Assembly: GCF_003864415.1 (NCBI RefSeq)
Contig: NZ_BFFP01000029.1
Span: 1-33,793, forward strand
Length of the DNA stretch: 33,793 nt
Reading direction: 5' to 3'
Origin: Ligilactobacillus salitolerans
GTDB lineage: Bacteria > Bacillota > Bacilli > Lactobacillales > Lactobacillaceae
Positions 22,725 to 31,760 of the stretch are shown piece after piece. The stretch's first letter is position 1; every line of letters starts with the position of its first letter. Both the position numbers and the translations under genes were made by a program. A model generated the notes under the pieces. It made no database searches. It saw only the letters and a program-made list of their open reading frames with translations, and was not told where the DNA came from.

Positions 22725-24560
22725 ATGACCATCAAAAACATTTATTTTGGTACACTTGGAACACAGCCTTCTTTATTTACCGCTGGCTTACTCAACGTGA
22801 CCTCCAACTCGCAAAACACATTTTACGACTATAGCAAAATTAAAACTGGCTCTGCTAAAGATAGACCTAGTTCATATTTTCCCAAAAAAACTCACAGTTA
22901 TTTTGTTGTTATTTTAGGCGAGGAAAAATATGACCAACCGGCAGCACAACGTTTACTGCGCTCTGTCTTATACGCAAAATACATTGGCATACCAATAGTT
23001 TGTTTTGCAGCCTCGCGAATAACCGTCAGATGTTTGTCATATGTAACGGAATTGGAGCAAAAACATAAACTGTATCGGTTAATGGAATTCCCCCAAAAGA
23101 ATATTTTGATACATCATATACTTTTGGCTCATATCTTAGACGTTAAAACAGAAGGATACCCTTACTCAAACGATCAAGATATTTATAAGGAATTACGCAA
23201 ATTACACCGGGAAAAGATTGGAGCATACGCACATGCTAAGTTATCGGCAAAATTGTTAGAGATGCCTCAAAAGGAATTAGATATCATTTTAGGGCAGCCA
23301 ACATATTGGCAGCTGCGTTTCTTCGTTGCCATTTTATCTGAAAAACTAGCTACTCACCAAGCTGAGTTTCAAACATCATCCTCTCTTCCAAGTGAAAAGG
23401 TTGGCGGAGAAATTGAGATTTTGCAGGCCGAAGCAGCACGCTTATCAGAAATGTACGCTGAATTACTTTCACGTAAGGTAATCGGTAAGCTCAACCATCT
23501 TGAAAAAATTGATAGTCCACAAACCCTCGTAAATTTGGCCAAGAAATACTATCAAATCTATGGTGAATGCCTCGCACGAATTTCGTTTATGAAAAAGCAA
23601 AAATTTAGTCCATCAGCTGCAATTTTTGCCAATAAATTTATCTCAAAATATCGTGCTGTGACTGAATTTGTTGACAATTATTTGGCTGAAACCAAATCTC
23701 AATTAAAAGATATCCCCTGGTATGAGAAAGATGATGAGGATAAGGACTATGGTATGACTTATTATTTCTCTCTTTACCCCCCAGAAGATATCATTAGTGA
23801 ATTTACTGAGTGGGTTGCTGCAAGTCAAACAAAGAAAACACAGGTCTCTTTAAAAGCAGAACCATCAGAAAGGACTGTCTATCGCTTCCGTGCAGACCTT
23901 GTTGACAGCAAACCTAAAATTTGGCGCCGCTTTGAAGTAGATGGTCAAAAAAATATGTTACAGCTAGCGCAAATTATCATGACTCTCTTCAATATGGACG
24001 GCTCCCACCTTTACTCGCTCACTAATCTTATTGGCGATCAAAAACGACGCGAAGCCATTTCGGAATTTAAGGAAAAAAGTAAGCTCGAATTAGACAACTA
24101 TGCCAAAAATCCAGATATGAATACCGTTGAAGATCTCTTTTCTCTCATTAAATCCTTAGCCGATGGAGTTGGTCTTTCAGGTAATATCGAATATTTAATG
24201 CCAGGGGATGATGGAGAAAGGCTCATCGACAATGATGTTGAGATCCAACCTGGTGAAACTCTGCTAGAAGATTCCCAGGCCAAAGAAAAAACTAAATTCC
24301 TTTTTGAATACGACTTTGGTGATTACTGGTGTATTGATCTCAAAGTCGAAAAAATTGAGCAGATAACTAGCGCCGAACCAATTCCAACAACAGTCCTCAA
24401 GGGCAAAGGGTCTGGGATCATCGAGGATATTGGCGGAATTCCTGGGTTATTGGATTACCAAGAACATCCAGAGAATTATGATGTGTTTGGTGTCCGAGAT
24501 GACTTTCAAAAGTTTGATTTAGAAGAAACAAATGCACTTCTTCGAGAATTAGGACTTTAA
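22725..24560 (+). CDS. Large protein with C-terminal pRiA4b ORF-3-like domain and unknown N-terminal region
   Basis: A 611-residue protein without signal peptide. Residues from about 384 to the end match the plasmid pRiA4b ORF-3 family: VYRFRADLVDSKPKIWRRFE, NMLQLAQIIMTLFNMDGSHLYSL, FEYDFGDYWCIDLKVEKI and the glycine-rich IIEDIGGIPGLLDY. The domain carries a roughly 100-residue acidic insert in the middle (about 442-540), where the usual domain has a short loop. Residues 1-380 are not recognised. They begin with beta/alpha-like IKNIYFGTLGT and YFVVILGEE...IGIPIVCF and continue as a long helical region. The function of the family is unknown. The ATG at 22725 follows AGGAG by 10 nt; an upstream in-frame ATG at 22656 has no such site. 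A terminator follows. Confidence 0.78.
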   Translation: MTIKNIYFGTLGTQPSLFTAGLLNVTSNSQNTFYDYSKIKTGSAKDRPSSYFPKKTHSYFVVILGEEKYDQPAAQRLLRSVLYAKYIGIPIVCFAASRITVRCLSYVTELEQKHKLYRLMEFPQKNILIHHILLAHILDVKTEGYPYSNDQDIYKELRKLHREKIGAYAHAKLSAKLLEMPQKELDIILGQPTYWQLRFFVAILSEKLATHQAEFQTSSSLPSEKVGGEIEILQAEAARLSEMYAELLSRKVIGKLNHLEKIDSPQTLVNLAKKYYQIYGECLARISFMKKQKFSPSAAIFANKFISKYRAVTEFVDNYLAETKSQLKDIPWYEKDDEDKDYGMTYYFSLYPPEDIISEFTEWVAASQTKKTQVSLKAEPSERTVYRFRADLVDSKPKIWRRFEVDGQKNMLQLAQIIMTLFNMDGSHLYSLTNLIGDQKRREAISEFKEKSKLELDNYAKNPDMNTVEDLFSLIKSLADGVGLSGNIEYLMPGDDGERLIDNDVEIQPGETLLEDSQAKEKTKFLFEYDFGDYWCIDLKVEKIEQITSAEPIPTTVLKGKGSGIIEDIGGIPGLLDYQEHPENYDVFGVRDDFQKFDLEETNALLRELGL

Positions 24561-24593
24561 GTTGATAGTGTCGCTGATTTAAGCAAAGTGCAG

Positions 24594-24735
24594 AGCCTAG
24601 TTGCTGTCCATAACGGGTGTACCCTATAAAAAGAGTTTAGAAGTCAAAACTGATTTCTAAACTCTTTTTTTTAGCCTGAAAATACAATCAAGAATTGGGT
24701 CATCATTAAATGTAATTATAGATGTCACCCGCCTG
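24594..24735. other. Intergenic stretch with fragments of the 1273-1379 hairpin element
   Basis: GCCTAGTTGCTGTCC (about 24596-24610) and ACGGGTGTACC (24613-24623) resemble the two sides of the hairpin at 1273-1379. CACCCGCCTGAAT (24726-24738) resembles its left arm and is inverted relative to CGGGTG at 24614-24619. A terminator lies between them. Likely a remnant or relative of the same element; alignment is by eye. Confidence 0.4.
24628..24672. terminator. Bidirectional terminator between the pRiA4b-like gene and the citrate operon
   Basis: AAGAGTTTAGAA and TTCTAAACTCTT form a perfect 12-bp stem with T8 on the right and A-rich sequence on the left, so it can also end the leftward cit operon about 90 nt after citG. 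Confidence 0.88.
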
Positions 24736-24760
24736 AATATACGTACATTCTACCTGGGCT

Positions 24761-25630
24761 TTAAATACACCCTTCAAGCAAACCCAGGTATATCGTCAGT
24801 ATCAGTAAATCAGCAGACCCGCCTAAGCTCAACTTGCGCTCAGTAAAGTCTGAGTTAAGCTGCAGTAAGATTTCTTGACCTTTCCTAGTTCCATATCCTC
24901 CGACCTCGAGGAATGAACGAGCTTGACTCTGAACTTCTGCCACAATCTCATCAGTTCCAGCACGTTTAATTAAGTTACTGTCCTCTGCAACAGAAACTAT
25001 CTTCATCAGCGTATCAAGCAGACGCTCATTTCTAGTTCCTTGGGTCGAAAGCAAGAAGGGAAGACTTTCATCAAAAACAGTGGGGTAACCGGCCTCAGCT
25101 TCCCCCCTGATCCCAGCTTTGCCATACTGCAAAAATTGTAATTCTCCCGCAGAAAGAGCTACTTTATTTTTTTGAGAAATACGTTTAAAGTCATTTTTAG
25201 TCAAACCATTCAACATCTGAATGATAGTCTTTTGAATTATTGGCAGCGTTTGCTGTGATTCTACATTTTCTTTATCCACATATGCTGTGGCAGCAACGAA
25301 AATACCTAGTGAAAAAATCGCACCTTTATGGGTATTTACCCCATTCGTGGCGAGGTACATTTTTTTCTCGGCTCTGATCCCTAGAGGACGCAAACTGCTA
25401 AAAAGAATTTTTAAATCTTCTTGATCAAATAACCACCCTGCATCAAAGCATTCTTCAAAGTAAGTAGACAAACTCACAGCGCTATTTAAAAAATCAAATA
25501 CATCCATATCAGGATGTGGTCCATTGTCCACCGGATCTACCAACCCTGGTTTAGGGTTCACCGTGACTTCGTATAGCAAAGCCTTAGTTGCGAAACCTAT
25601 TACCGTATTTTTTTGTTCTTCAAATTTCAT
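24761..25630 (-). CDS. citG: Triphosphoribosyl-dephospho-CoA synthase
   Basis: A 289-residue enzyme that makes 2'-(5''-triphosphoribosyl)-3'-dephospho-CoA from ATP and dephospho-CoA, the precursor of the citrate lyase prosthetic group. The signature ALLYEVTVNPKPGLVDPVDN, followed by HPDMDVFDF, is near residues 18-45. THKGAIFSLG is also typical, as is a C-terminal GGSADLLILTIYLG. The start at 25630 was chosen because the family begins just before this motif; upstream residues contain only an extension. It is the last gene of the operon, about 100 nt after citX. Confidence 0.93.
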   Translation of the reverse strand: MKFEEQKNTVIGFATKALLYEVTVNPKPGLVDPVDNGPHPDMDVFDFLNSAVSLSTYFEECFDAGWLFDQEDLKILFSSLRPLGIRAEKKMYLATNGVNTHKGAIFSLGIFVAATAYVDKENVESQQTLPIIQKTIIQMLNGLTKNDFKRISQKNKVALSAGELQFLQYGKAGIRGEAEAGYPTVFDESLPFLLSTQGTRNERLLDTLMKIVSVAEDSNLIKRAGTDEIVAEVQSQARSFLEVGGYGTRKGQEILLQLNSDFTERKLSLGGSADLLILTIYLGLLEGCI

Positions 25631-25732
25631 TCCATCTTTTTCCTTATAATTTATCTTGTACTCATATCCTACCATAAGAAACAAAACAAAAAGAGAGACA
25701 GCTTACTTCTACTATCTCTCTTAGTTGTTATT

Positions 25733-26287
25733 CTAATTGTCGGCCTTGAGCTGAGCCCAAGCCAAACTAATAGCTTGTTGCAAATCTTCTACACTATGGC
25801 GGCGAGAACGAGCACATTCCTTAGCTGGACGAGAACAGATAAAACACTTTCTGCTCGGCAAACCAAGGACGCTTCTCGAAACGGGCTTGTCCTGAGTTTG
25901 CTGACTCAAAACATCTGCATCAAAGAGTCTTCCCAATTCAAACTCTTCTTCAAATTTAGTTGTGAGCTGTTTGACCTTCATTAGATCTTGATCCAAGACT
26001 AAAAAGAGTTCGTCGCCTGTCGGCTCGTCCCAAGTATTTTGCCAAATCAAAGTATCTGCCCGACCCTCCAGCAGCCTGTTTAACAATTCTTGACTACCAA
26101 GGTTGAACATCTCCTGCAACTCTGGGTTATTCTTGATCGGTCCAGGAATATTGAGTTTCAAATTGACAATCGTTTGTTCCGGAAATCGGCTGCATAACTC
26201 ACCTTGTCTAGCTGCACGCCGATCTTTATTGGCTAAAACATCTTGAATTGTCTGAGGTTGACCCGTTGCAAAAAGCCGGCTGACCAT
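25733..26287 (-). CDS. citX: Citrate lyase holo-ACP synthase (apo-citrate lyase phosphoribosyl-dephospho-CoA transferase)
   Basis: A 184-residue enzyme that transfers the CitG product to the acyl carrier subunit CitD. Family features: an N-terminal VLANKDRRAARQ, LNIPGPIKN, the conserved FELGRLFDADVL and the C-terminal cluster VLGLPSRKCFICSRPAKECARSRRH. In some bacteria CitX is fused to CitG; here the two are separate genes. GGGAGAAAG precedes the ATG, and the gene starts 27 nt after citF ends. Confidence 0.93.
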   Translation of the reverse strand: MVSRLFATGQPQTIQDVLANKDRRAARQGELCSRFPEQTIVNLKLNIPGPIKNNPELQEMFNLGSQELLNRLLEGRADTLIWQNTWDEPTGDELFLVLDQDLMKVKQLTTKFEEEFELGRLFDADVLSQQTQDKPVSRSVLGLPSRKCFICSRPAKECARSRRHSVEDLQQAISLAWAQLKADN

Positions 26288-26314
26288 GATTCTTTCTCCC
26301 TTGCCTAATGATTA

Positions 26315-27850
26315 TTACTTGACTTCTTTGATCGAATCAATGATTGTTCCATCACGGTATTCGATCAAAGCCACTGTCCGATCATTATACTCGATTGGAG
26401 CTGGAGTACCAACGATCTTTTCTGCTTTTTTCTGCAATTCTTCGATCGTATAGATCGGCAATCCCGGCAAATCCTTAAATGCTTCTTGGAGATCCTTGCG
26501 GGCAGGGTTGATTGCGATCCCATATTCGGTCACTAAAACATCGATCGAATCGCCTGGAGTAACAACGGTTGTTACTTCAGGAACAACTGTTGCTAATCTT
26601 CCACGTGTCAAAGGTGAACTAATAATAGTTAACTTAGCATTAGCAGCATCTTGATGCCCACCGATCGCACCACGGATCACACCATCGGAACCTGACATCA
26701 CATTAACGTTAAAATGTGTGTCAATTTCTAAAGCACTTAAAATTGCAACGTCAAGCTGATCGACCATCGCACCTTTATTATACGGATCAGCATACCAAGA
26801 TGCATCAATTTCTTGGTGCATTTGGTTAGAATGCATTGATTCAGCTGCGCCCTTATCGAAATCTTGCACATCCATTACTCGACCGACTAGCCCTTCTTCC
26901 AAGAGATCGGTTGTTGGTTTAGTAATTCCGCCCAAAGCAAATGATGCTTTGATCTGGTTATCCAGCATTGCTTGACGCAAGTAACGCGTGACAGCCAATG
27001 CAGCTCCGCCAGAACCTGTCTGGAAAGAGAAACCATCTTTGAAGTACGGTGAATTAACAATGACTTCATTAACGCTTTGTGCGATTTTAAGTTCTTTAGG
27101 GTCCTTAGTGAAACGAGTTGCACCTGAACCAATCTTATCTGGATCGCCAACTGCATCGACTTTTACAACATAGTCAACCTGTGTCTGCTTGATCGATGCT
27201 GGAGTGTTTGGATAAGGTACAACGTTATCTGTCAGTAAAACAACTTGCTGTGCGTATTGTGCGTCCATTAATGCATAGCCTAATGAACCAAAGACCGCCT
27301 TACCATACATCCCATTAGCGTTCCCCAGCTTATCGGCATTTGGTACCCCTAAAAAGGCGACATCAATTTTAATGGAGCCTTCTTCGATTGCACGAGCACG
27401 CCCACCATGAGATCTGAAAATAACTGGGTTTTCCATCCCACCGTGCGAGACAAATTCACCCAGACTCCCGCGCATCCCAGAACTGGTAATGTTTGTCACA
27501 GTACCCTTTTGGATCGCTTCGATCAAAATATCATTCATCGCACCAGTCAGTGAAGATGGAGCGATAGTTAGGTCTTTAATGCCATTATCAATGATCAAAC
27601 GCATTACTTTATTAACGACGTAGTCACCATTTCTGAAATGATGATGGAAGGAGATCGTCATTCCATCTTTAACAGTTTTTTTGACTATTTCCGCCAATGA
27701 TTCGCTGTATTTGTCATCACCCGTTGAAACTTTAACTTTGGGAGCAACCTTTTGATAGACCGGCTCCCCGATCTCAGTCGATTCATATGGTTGATAATTA
27801 TATTGTTTCATCAAATCTTCCGGTAGTTCGCGTTGTACGTTATTTTTCAA
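26315..27850 (-). CDS. citF: Citrate lyase alpha subunit (citrate:acetyl-ACP transferase)
   Basis: A 511-residue alpha subunit that swaps acetyl for citryl on the CitD prosthetic group. It shows the CoA-transferase-like pattern [54 protein letters not shown] and [20 protein letters not shown]. The start is taken as TTG at 27850: GAGGAGGG lies about 8 nt upstream, the next residues KNNVQRELP fit the family start, and no ATG fits. This TTG lies inside the last codons of citE (overlap 11 nt), indicating translational coupling. Length is normal. Confidence 0.93.
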   Translation of the reverse strand: MKNNVQRELPEDLMKQYNYQPYESTEIGEPVYQKVAPKVKVSTGDDKYSESLAEIVKKTVKDGMTISFHHHFRNGDYVVNKVMRLIIDNGIKDLTIAPSSLTGAMNDILIEAIQKGTVTNITSSGMRGSLGEFVSHGGMENPVIFRSHGGRARAIEEGSIKIDVAFLGVPNADKLGNANGMYGKAVFGSLGYALMDAQYAQQVVLLTDNVVPYPNTPASIKQTQVDYVVKVDAVGDPDKIGSGATRFTKDPKELKIAQSVNEVIVNSPYFKDGFSFQTGSGGAALAVTRYLRQAMLDNQIKASFALGGITKPTTDLLEEGLVGRVMDVQDFDKGAAESMHSNQMHQEIDASWYADPYNKGAMVDQLDVAILSALEIDTHFNVNVMSGSDGVIRGAIGGHQDAANAKLTIISSPLTRGRLATVVPEVTTVVTPGDSIDVLVTEYGIAINPARKDLQEAFKDLPGLPIYTIEELQKKAEKIVGTPAPIEYNDRTVALIEYRDGTIIDSIKEVK

Positions 27851-28754
27851 TGTATTCGCCCTCCTCGTTAACAATATGTGCTGCTTGTGCTAATTTCATA
27901 ACCCTTTGCGCACGCAAAACTACAGGACGGTCGACCATTTGTCCGTTCATAGAAATAACACCGGAACCCTTTGATTCAGCATCCTTAATAGCTGCAATTA
28001 CGTTCAAAGCATTTTCGATCTCAGGTTTTGTAGGTTGATAGACCTTGTTAACCATCTCGATTTGCCGAGGGTTAACTAGCGACTTGCCATCAAAGCCAAG
28101 CTGATGAATGTAGTTGGTTTCACGATAAAAGCCTTCTGTATCATCCATGTTAGTAAACACAGTATCAAAAGCAGCGATTCCCGCAGCGCGAGCGGCATGC
28201 AAAACCATGTTTCGTGCAAATTCTAATTCCGCACCATCAGGATAGCGGTGAGTTTTCATATCGGTAGTATAATCTTCAGCAGATAAAGCCAAACCAATCA
28301 TTCGATCTGAAGCAGCAGCGATTGCAGGGGCATTCAAAACACCTTTAGCACTCTCAATTGCAGCCATTAAATGGATCGAACCAGCGGGAACATCAAATTC
28401 CTTTTCAGCCGCTGCGACTTTCTCTTCAAGTTCTTTAATCATTTCGGCCGTTTCAGCTTTGGGAAGTCTGATAACATCGATCTGCGCCTTGACCATTGCC
28501 TTGATGTCATTGTCAAAGTATGGAGTATCAAGGCCGTTAATTCTGACCACTAATTCTGCATCACCATAATCAACCGTCTTCAAGGCTTGATAAACCAAGG
28601 CACGAGCCGAGTCTTTTTCATTCATTGAAACAGCGTCTTCTAAATCAAACATAATTGAATCTGCGCCGTAGATCCCGGCATCCTTAACCATCGCAGGATT
28701 ATTACCTGGCACAAACATCATGGTTCTTCTTAATCTTTCAGTTGTTTCCGTCAT
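27840..28754 (-). CDS. citE: Citrate lyase beta subunit (citryl-ACP lyase)
   Basis: A 304-residue TIM-barrel lyase that cleaves citryl-ACP to acetyl-ACP and oxaloacetate. Motifs: [18 protein letters not shown] near the start, [10 protein letters not shown] with the Mg2+-related acidic residues, VVRINGLDT, and [14 protein letters not shown] with the conserved Glu. The ATG at 28754 follows GGGAGGTG, which lies within the end of citD; citD stops 2 nt before this ATG. It overlaps citF. Length is normal for CitE. Confidence 0.95.
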   Translation of the reverse strand: MTETTERLRRTMMFVPGNNPAMVKDAGIYGADSIMFDLEDAVSMNEKDSARALVYQALKTVDYGDAELVVRINGLDTPYFDNDIKAMVKAQIDVIRLPKAETAEMIKELEEKVAAAEKEFDVPAGSIHLMAAIESAKGVLNAPAIAAASDRMIGLALSAEDYTTDMKTHRYPDGAELEFARNMVLHAARAAGIAAFDTVFTNMDDTEGFYRETNYIHQLGFDGKSLVNPRQIEMVNKVYQPTKPEIENALNVIAAIKDAESKGSGVISMNGQMVDRPVVLRAQRVMKLAQAAHIVNEEGEYIEK

Positions 28755-28756
28755 TC

Positions 28757-29050
28757 TTAAAACACCTCCCAAGCAGGTTGATCAGCAATTCCAAGTGCTC
28801 GTTGCGCTACTGTGATCGTCCGTGCTTTGATCACACAATCCAAAGCACCTTTATCAACTGCTTTGACCTTTGCATTTTCGATTTCGTATTGTTTTAAAGT
28901 TTCAGTGATCACAGCATTGATCTGTGCACCAAATTTTGCCTTAACCTCTGATTCCAATTCGATTTCGATCCCATTATTACCTTGGCTGAGCATAATTTGA
29001 ATATCTGAAGATTCTAAAGTTCCAGCGATTGCAGTATTCTTAATTTCCAC
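28757..29050 (-). CDS. citD: Citrate lyase gamma subunit (acyl carrier protein)
   Basis: A 97-residue carrier protein. The prosthetic group is expected on the Ser of AGTLESSDIQI near residue 14, and KGALDCVIKARTITVAQRA is the conserved C-terminal half. The start is a GTG at 29050 with AAAGGAATG upstream; the gene overlaps the end of citC by 11 nt, so citC, citD and citE are probably translated in a coupled way. Confidence 0.95.
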   Translation of the reverse strand: MEIKNTAIAGTLESSDIQIMLSQGNNGIEIELESEVKAKFGAQINAVITETLKQYEIENAKVKAVDKGALDCVIKARTITVAQRALGIADQPAWEVF

Positions 29051-30101
29051 TGATTTTCATTCCTTTCTTGATCCTTTTTTCTAAATTATCAATATTATCC
29101 TTAATAAAAGTCATCGTTGTCTGTGGAATAAAATGACTGATATTTTCAACTTTTCTCTCTTTAATAGCCATTCTGACCTCAGTCGCGGTGATCAATTTCC
29201 CTTCTGCAGATTTCTTTCTTTCCAATACAATTGGTTGAACGGCAGGCGGCAGTTCGCGCAATAAGGTTTGATTATAGATCCCTGTAGTATGTGAAAACGG
29301 CTCAGTCCCCAAATATCTTTTCTTAATATTTAAAGCCGGTGCAATGAGATCCCGAAAGATCCGTGCATCCAGAGTAGTCTGATATTTAATTACATCATCT
29401 GGTGTCTTTAAAAAGTAGGCTGGGAAAGTGGCGTAGCTGACCAAATAATCCGCACCACTAACAACGAAGACATTTTTCCACTCTTTTGTACCCTCTTGCA
29501 CCAACCGCATTCTTTCCTCGGTTGAAAATAGTGATGCATCATTCTTAACAACAAAGACATAAACTAAATCATTTTCTTGAGCTGCCTTTCTAACTAGAAA
29601 TTGATGTCCCAAGGTGAATGGATTAGCATGCATCACGATCGCTGCTACAGACTTCTCAGCCTGATTTGGACTGTGCGGCAATGACATTAAATAATCGGTG
29701 ATCGTTGTAGTCCCTTTTTCCAAAACAACGCCGAATCGTGAAGACGCTAATTCTTGAAAGCCAACAAATTTAAAGCTGTGTGAATATTCAGGCTTAGTAA
29801 AAACAAAAAAATGGGTAAAACCTCTCCTGACTAAGCGGTTTGTCAACTCTGTCACAATTTGATTAAAAATAGCCCCGTTCTCTTCGTGACCCGCTTTAAT
29901 GGCAATATACTTTAAGACGTTACCCGCAATTGAACCTGTTGCAAGCAGATGCTGCTCATTGTCAAAGAGACCGATCGTTTCATCAATATTATTGACTTCC
30001 TCCACGCTAAAATTGGAAATGTCCCGAGAAATCAATAACTCTTGCCATTTTTTATAAACAGGCCGCCTATTTAAATTTAAATCTGCAAGTTCTGTGCTCA
30101 C
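29040..30101 (-). CDS. citC: [Citrate (pro-3S)-lyase] ligase
   Basis: A 353-residue enzyme that activates citrate lyase by acetylating the thiol of its prosthetic group with acetate and ATP. Residues about 1-130 form a GNAT-like domain (GLFDNEQHLLATGSI, FFVFTKPEYSHSF). Residues 150-350 form a nucleotidyltransferase domain with IVMHANPFTLGHQFLV, in which TLGH at 163-166 is the ATP motif, and RFL-type FSTEERMRLVQEG. The start is a GTG at 30101 with AAAGGAATGG before it. There are 46 nt between oadA and this gene. Confidence 0.94.
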   Translation of the reverse strand: MSTELADLNLNRRPVYKKWQELLISRDISNFSVEEVNNIDETIGLFDNEQHLLATGSIAGNVLKYIAIKAGHEENGAIFNQIVTELTNRLVRRGFTHFFVFTKPEYSHSFKFVGFQELASSRFGVVLEKGTTTITDYLMSLPHSPNQAEKSVAAIVMHANPFTLGHQFLVRKAAQENDLVYVFVVKNDASLFSTEERMRLVQEGTKEWKNVFVVSGADYLVSYATFPAYFLKTPDDVIKYQTTLDARIFRDLIAPALNIKKRYLGTEPFSHTTGIYNQTLLRELPPAVQPIVLERKKSAEGKLITATEVRMAIKERKVENISHFIPQTTMTFIKDNIDNLEKRIKKGMKISGN

Positions 30102-30147
30102 TTTGCACCATTCCTTTATTGTTCAGCTGGACGCTTCAAATCATAGG

Positions 30148-31542
30148 CTATAAGCTTGTTTCAACAGTCACATTCTGGACAGGAATGTCATAAAACGGAT
30201 CTTGTCTTTTTCTGAGAAAATGTTCAGCGGACTGCGGGAAGAGCCCATAACTCAAGAAATCTTCATCAGAATGACAAAAGTCAGCCCCATCTTGATAGAT
30301 TTGCGGCAGTTGCGGAGCTAACAGATCTGCAGGACGTACTTGAATCACTTCCGCATCACCAATAATCTTCTCTTTAATTGCTTGATCAATTGGGGCAGGT
30401 GACTTGCCATATGCACCTTTCACATATTCTTTGATTTCATTAGGGATCATCTTGTATCTCTCACCCGTCAAAACGTTCATCACCGACTGCGTACCCACCA
30501 TCTGGCTCAAAGGTGTGACCAATGGTGGAAAGCCAAGGTCAGCCCGGACTTTGGGCACTTCGTTTAAAACTTCTTCGTATTTATCTGCTTGGCCCGCATC
30601 TGTTAGTTGCGACAACAGATTGCTCAGCATCCCACCAGGAACTTGATATTGCAGTGCTTTTGGTTCAACTTCAAGTACCTTAGGTTTAATCGTACCGTTT
30701 GCCAGAAACTCATCGCGTACCGGCTTAAAATGATCAGCAATTTCAGCTAAACGTTCCTGGTCTAAGCCCGTGTCATAACCCAGATCAGCAAAGGCAACTG
30801 CCATTGACTCAGTAGCTGGTTGACTAGTTCCACCAGCAAAAGGCGAAATCGCAGTATCAATAATGTCTGCACCTGCACGAACAGCCTCAAGATATGTCAA
30901 GGAAGCAATCCCGCTAGTTGCATGTGTATGGACCTCTAATGGCAGGTCCACTGCATCCTTAATTCCAGCAACCAATTCATATGCTTTTTGAGGTGTCAAG
31001 ATTCCCGCCATATCTTTGATCGCAATTGAATCAGCGCCAATTTCTGCATATTTTTTAGCTAGCTCGATAAAATACTGTGTGGTATGAACTTCACTAGTTG
31101 TATAAGAAATTGCTGTCTGAGCCTGACCGCCAGCTTCTTTAGCGGCTTCAACAGCCGTTTTCAAATTTCTTGGGTCATTTAAGGCATCGAAGATCCTGAT
31201 AATGTCGATCCCATTTTCAACCGACTTTTGTACAAATAACTTAACAAAATCATCTGCATAGTTCTTATAGCCGAGTAAGTTTTGGCCTCTTAATAACATT
31301 TGAAGCTTTGTATTCTTAACGTGTTTCCTGATCACACGCAATCGTTCCCAAGGATCTTCATTTAAATACCGCAAACAAGTATCAAAGGTGGCTCCACCCC
31401 AGACTTCAAGTGAATAATAGCCAGCTTGATCCATAGTATCTAAAATTGGTAACATTTGTTCAGTTTTCATCCGCGTTGCAGCCAAACTTTGGTGACCATC
31501 GCGCAATGCTGTTTCCATAAATCTAATTGATCGTCTTTCCAT
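30148..31542 (-). CDS. oadA: Oxaloacetate decarboxylase alpha subunit, carboxyltransferase domain only
   Basis: A 464-residue carboxyltransferase that moves CO2 from oxaloacetate to biotin, leaving pyruvate. Visible are ETALRDGHQSLAATRM (metal and substrate Asp/His), LRGQNLLGYKNYADD, the catalytic-Lys region SIAIKDMAGIL, and the metal ligands in EVHTHATSG. It stops after the PYC/OADA-type association region. The fused C-terminal biotin domain of Klebsiella OadA is absent, and the biotin carrier is the separate protein at 32925. The start at 31542 was chosen because GAGGG lies 8 nt upstream; the five extra N-terminal residues of the longer frame overlap this site. Confidence 0.93.
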   Translation of the reverse strand: MERRSIRFMETALRDGHQSLAATRMKTEQMLPILDTMDQAGYYSLEVWGGATFDTCLRYLNEDPWERLRVIRKHVKNTKLQMLLRGQNLLGYKNYADDFVKLFVQKSVENGIDIIRIFDALNDPRNLKTAVEAAKEAGGQAQTAISYTTSEVHTTQYFIELAKKYAEIGADSIAIKDMAGILTPQKAYELVAGIKDAVDLPLEVHTHATSGIASLTYLEAVRAGADIIDTAISPFAGGTSQPATESMAVAFADLGYDTGLDQERLAEIADHFKPVRDEFLANGTIKPKVLEVEPKALQYQVPGGMLSNLLSQLTDAGQADKYEEVLNEVPKVRADLGFPPLVTPLSQMVGTQSVMNVLTGERYKMIPNEIKEYVKGAYGKSPAPIDQAIKEKIIGDAEVIQVRPADLLAPQLPQIYQDGADFCHSDEDFLSYGLFPQSAEHFLRKRQDPFYDIPVQNVTVETSL

Positions 31543-31595
31543 AAAAGCTACCCTCATTTGACTAATTTTGAATCATTTCTAAGTTCAAGAAAATA

Positions 31596-31721
31596 TCATT
31601 TGTTACCTGGAAAAGCTTTATTTAGTATTAAAATCAGCAGGTAAATCATAAATAATACCGCAAAAATTCCGCCCATTCCAAAAAGCATTAATTCAAAGGC
31701 TTTGCCTAAAAGAGCTCCCAT
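31596..31721 (-). CDS. Very short OadG-like (gamma) subunit, 41 aa
   Basis: A 41-residue peptide starting MGALLGKAFELMLFGMGGIF, with one membrane helix (about residues 11-33) and the ending NKAFPGNK. In oxaloacetate decarboxylases the gamma chain OadG is a small single-helix membrane protein that links OadA to OadB. The FELMLFGMGGIFAVL stretch matches the start of that family (typically 'GltlLLlGMGvVFlvL'). The usual cytoplasmic tail of about 40 residues is missing. AAGGTGG lies 8 nt before the ATG, and the gene sits between oadB and oadA, so it is very likely real. Genes of this size are easily left out of annotations. Confidence 0.8.
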   Translation of the reverse strand: MGALLGKAFELMLFGMGGIFAVLFMIYLLILILNKAFPGNK

Positions 31722-31760
31722 CTAAAACCACCTTATCCTTTCCCCAAAATCAGGACCTGC

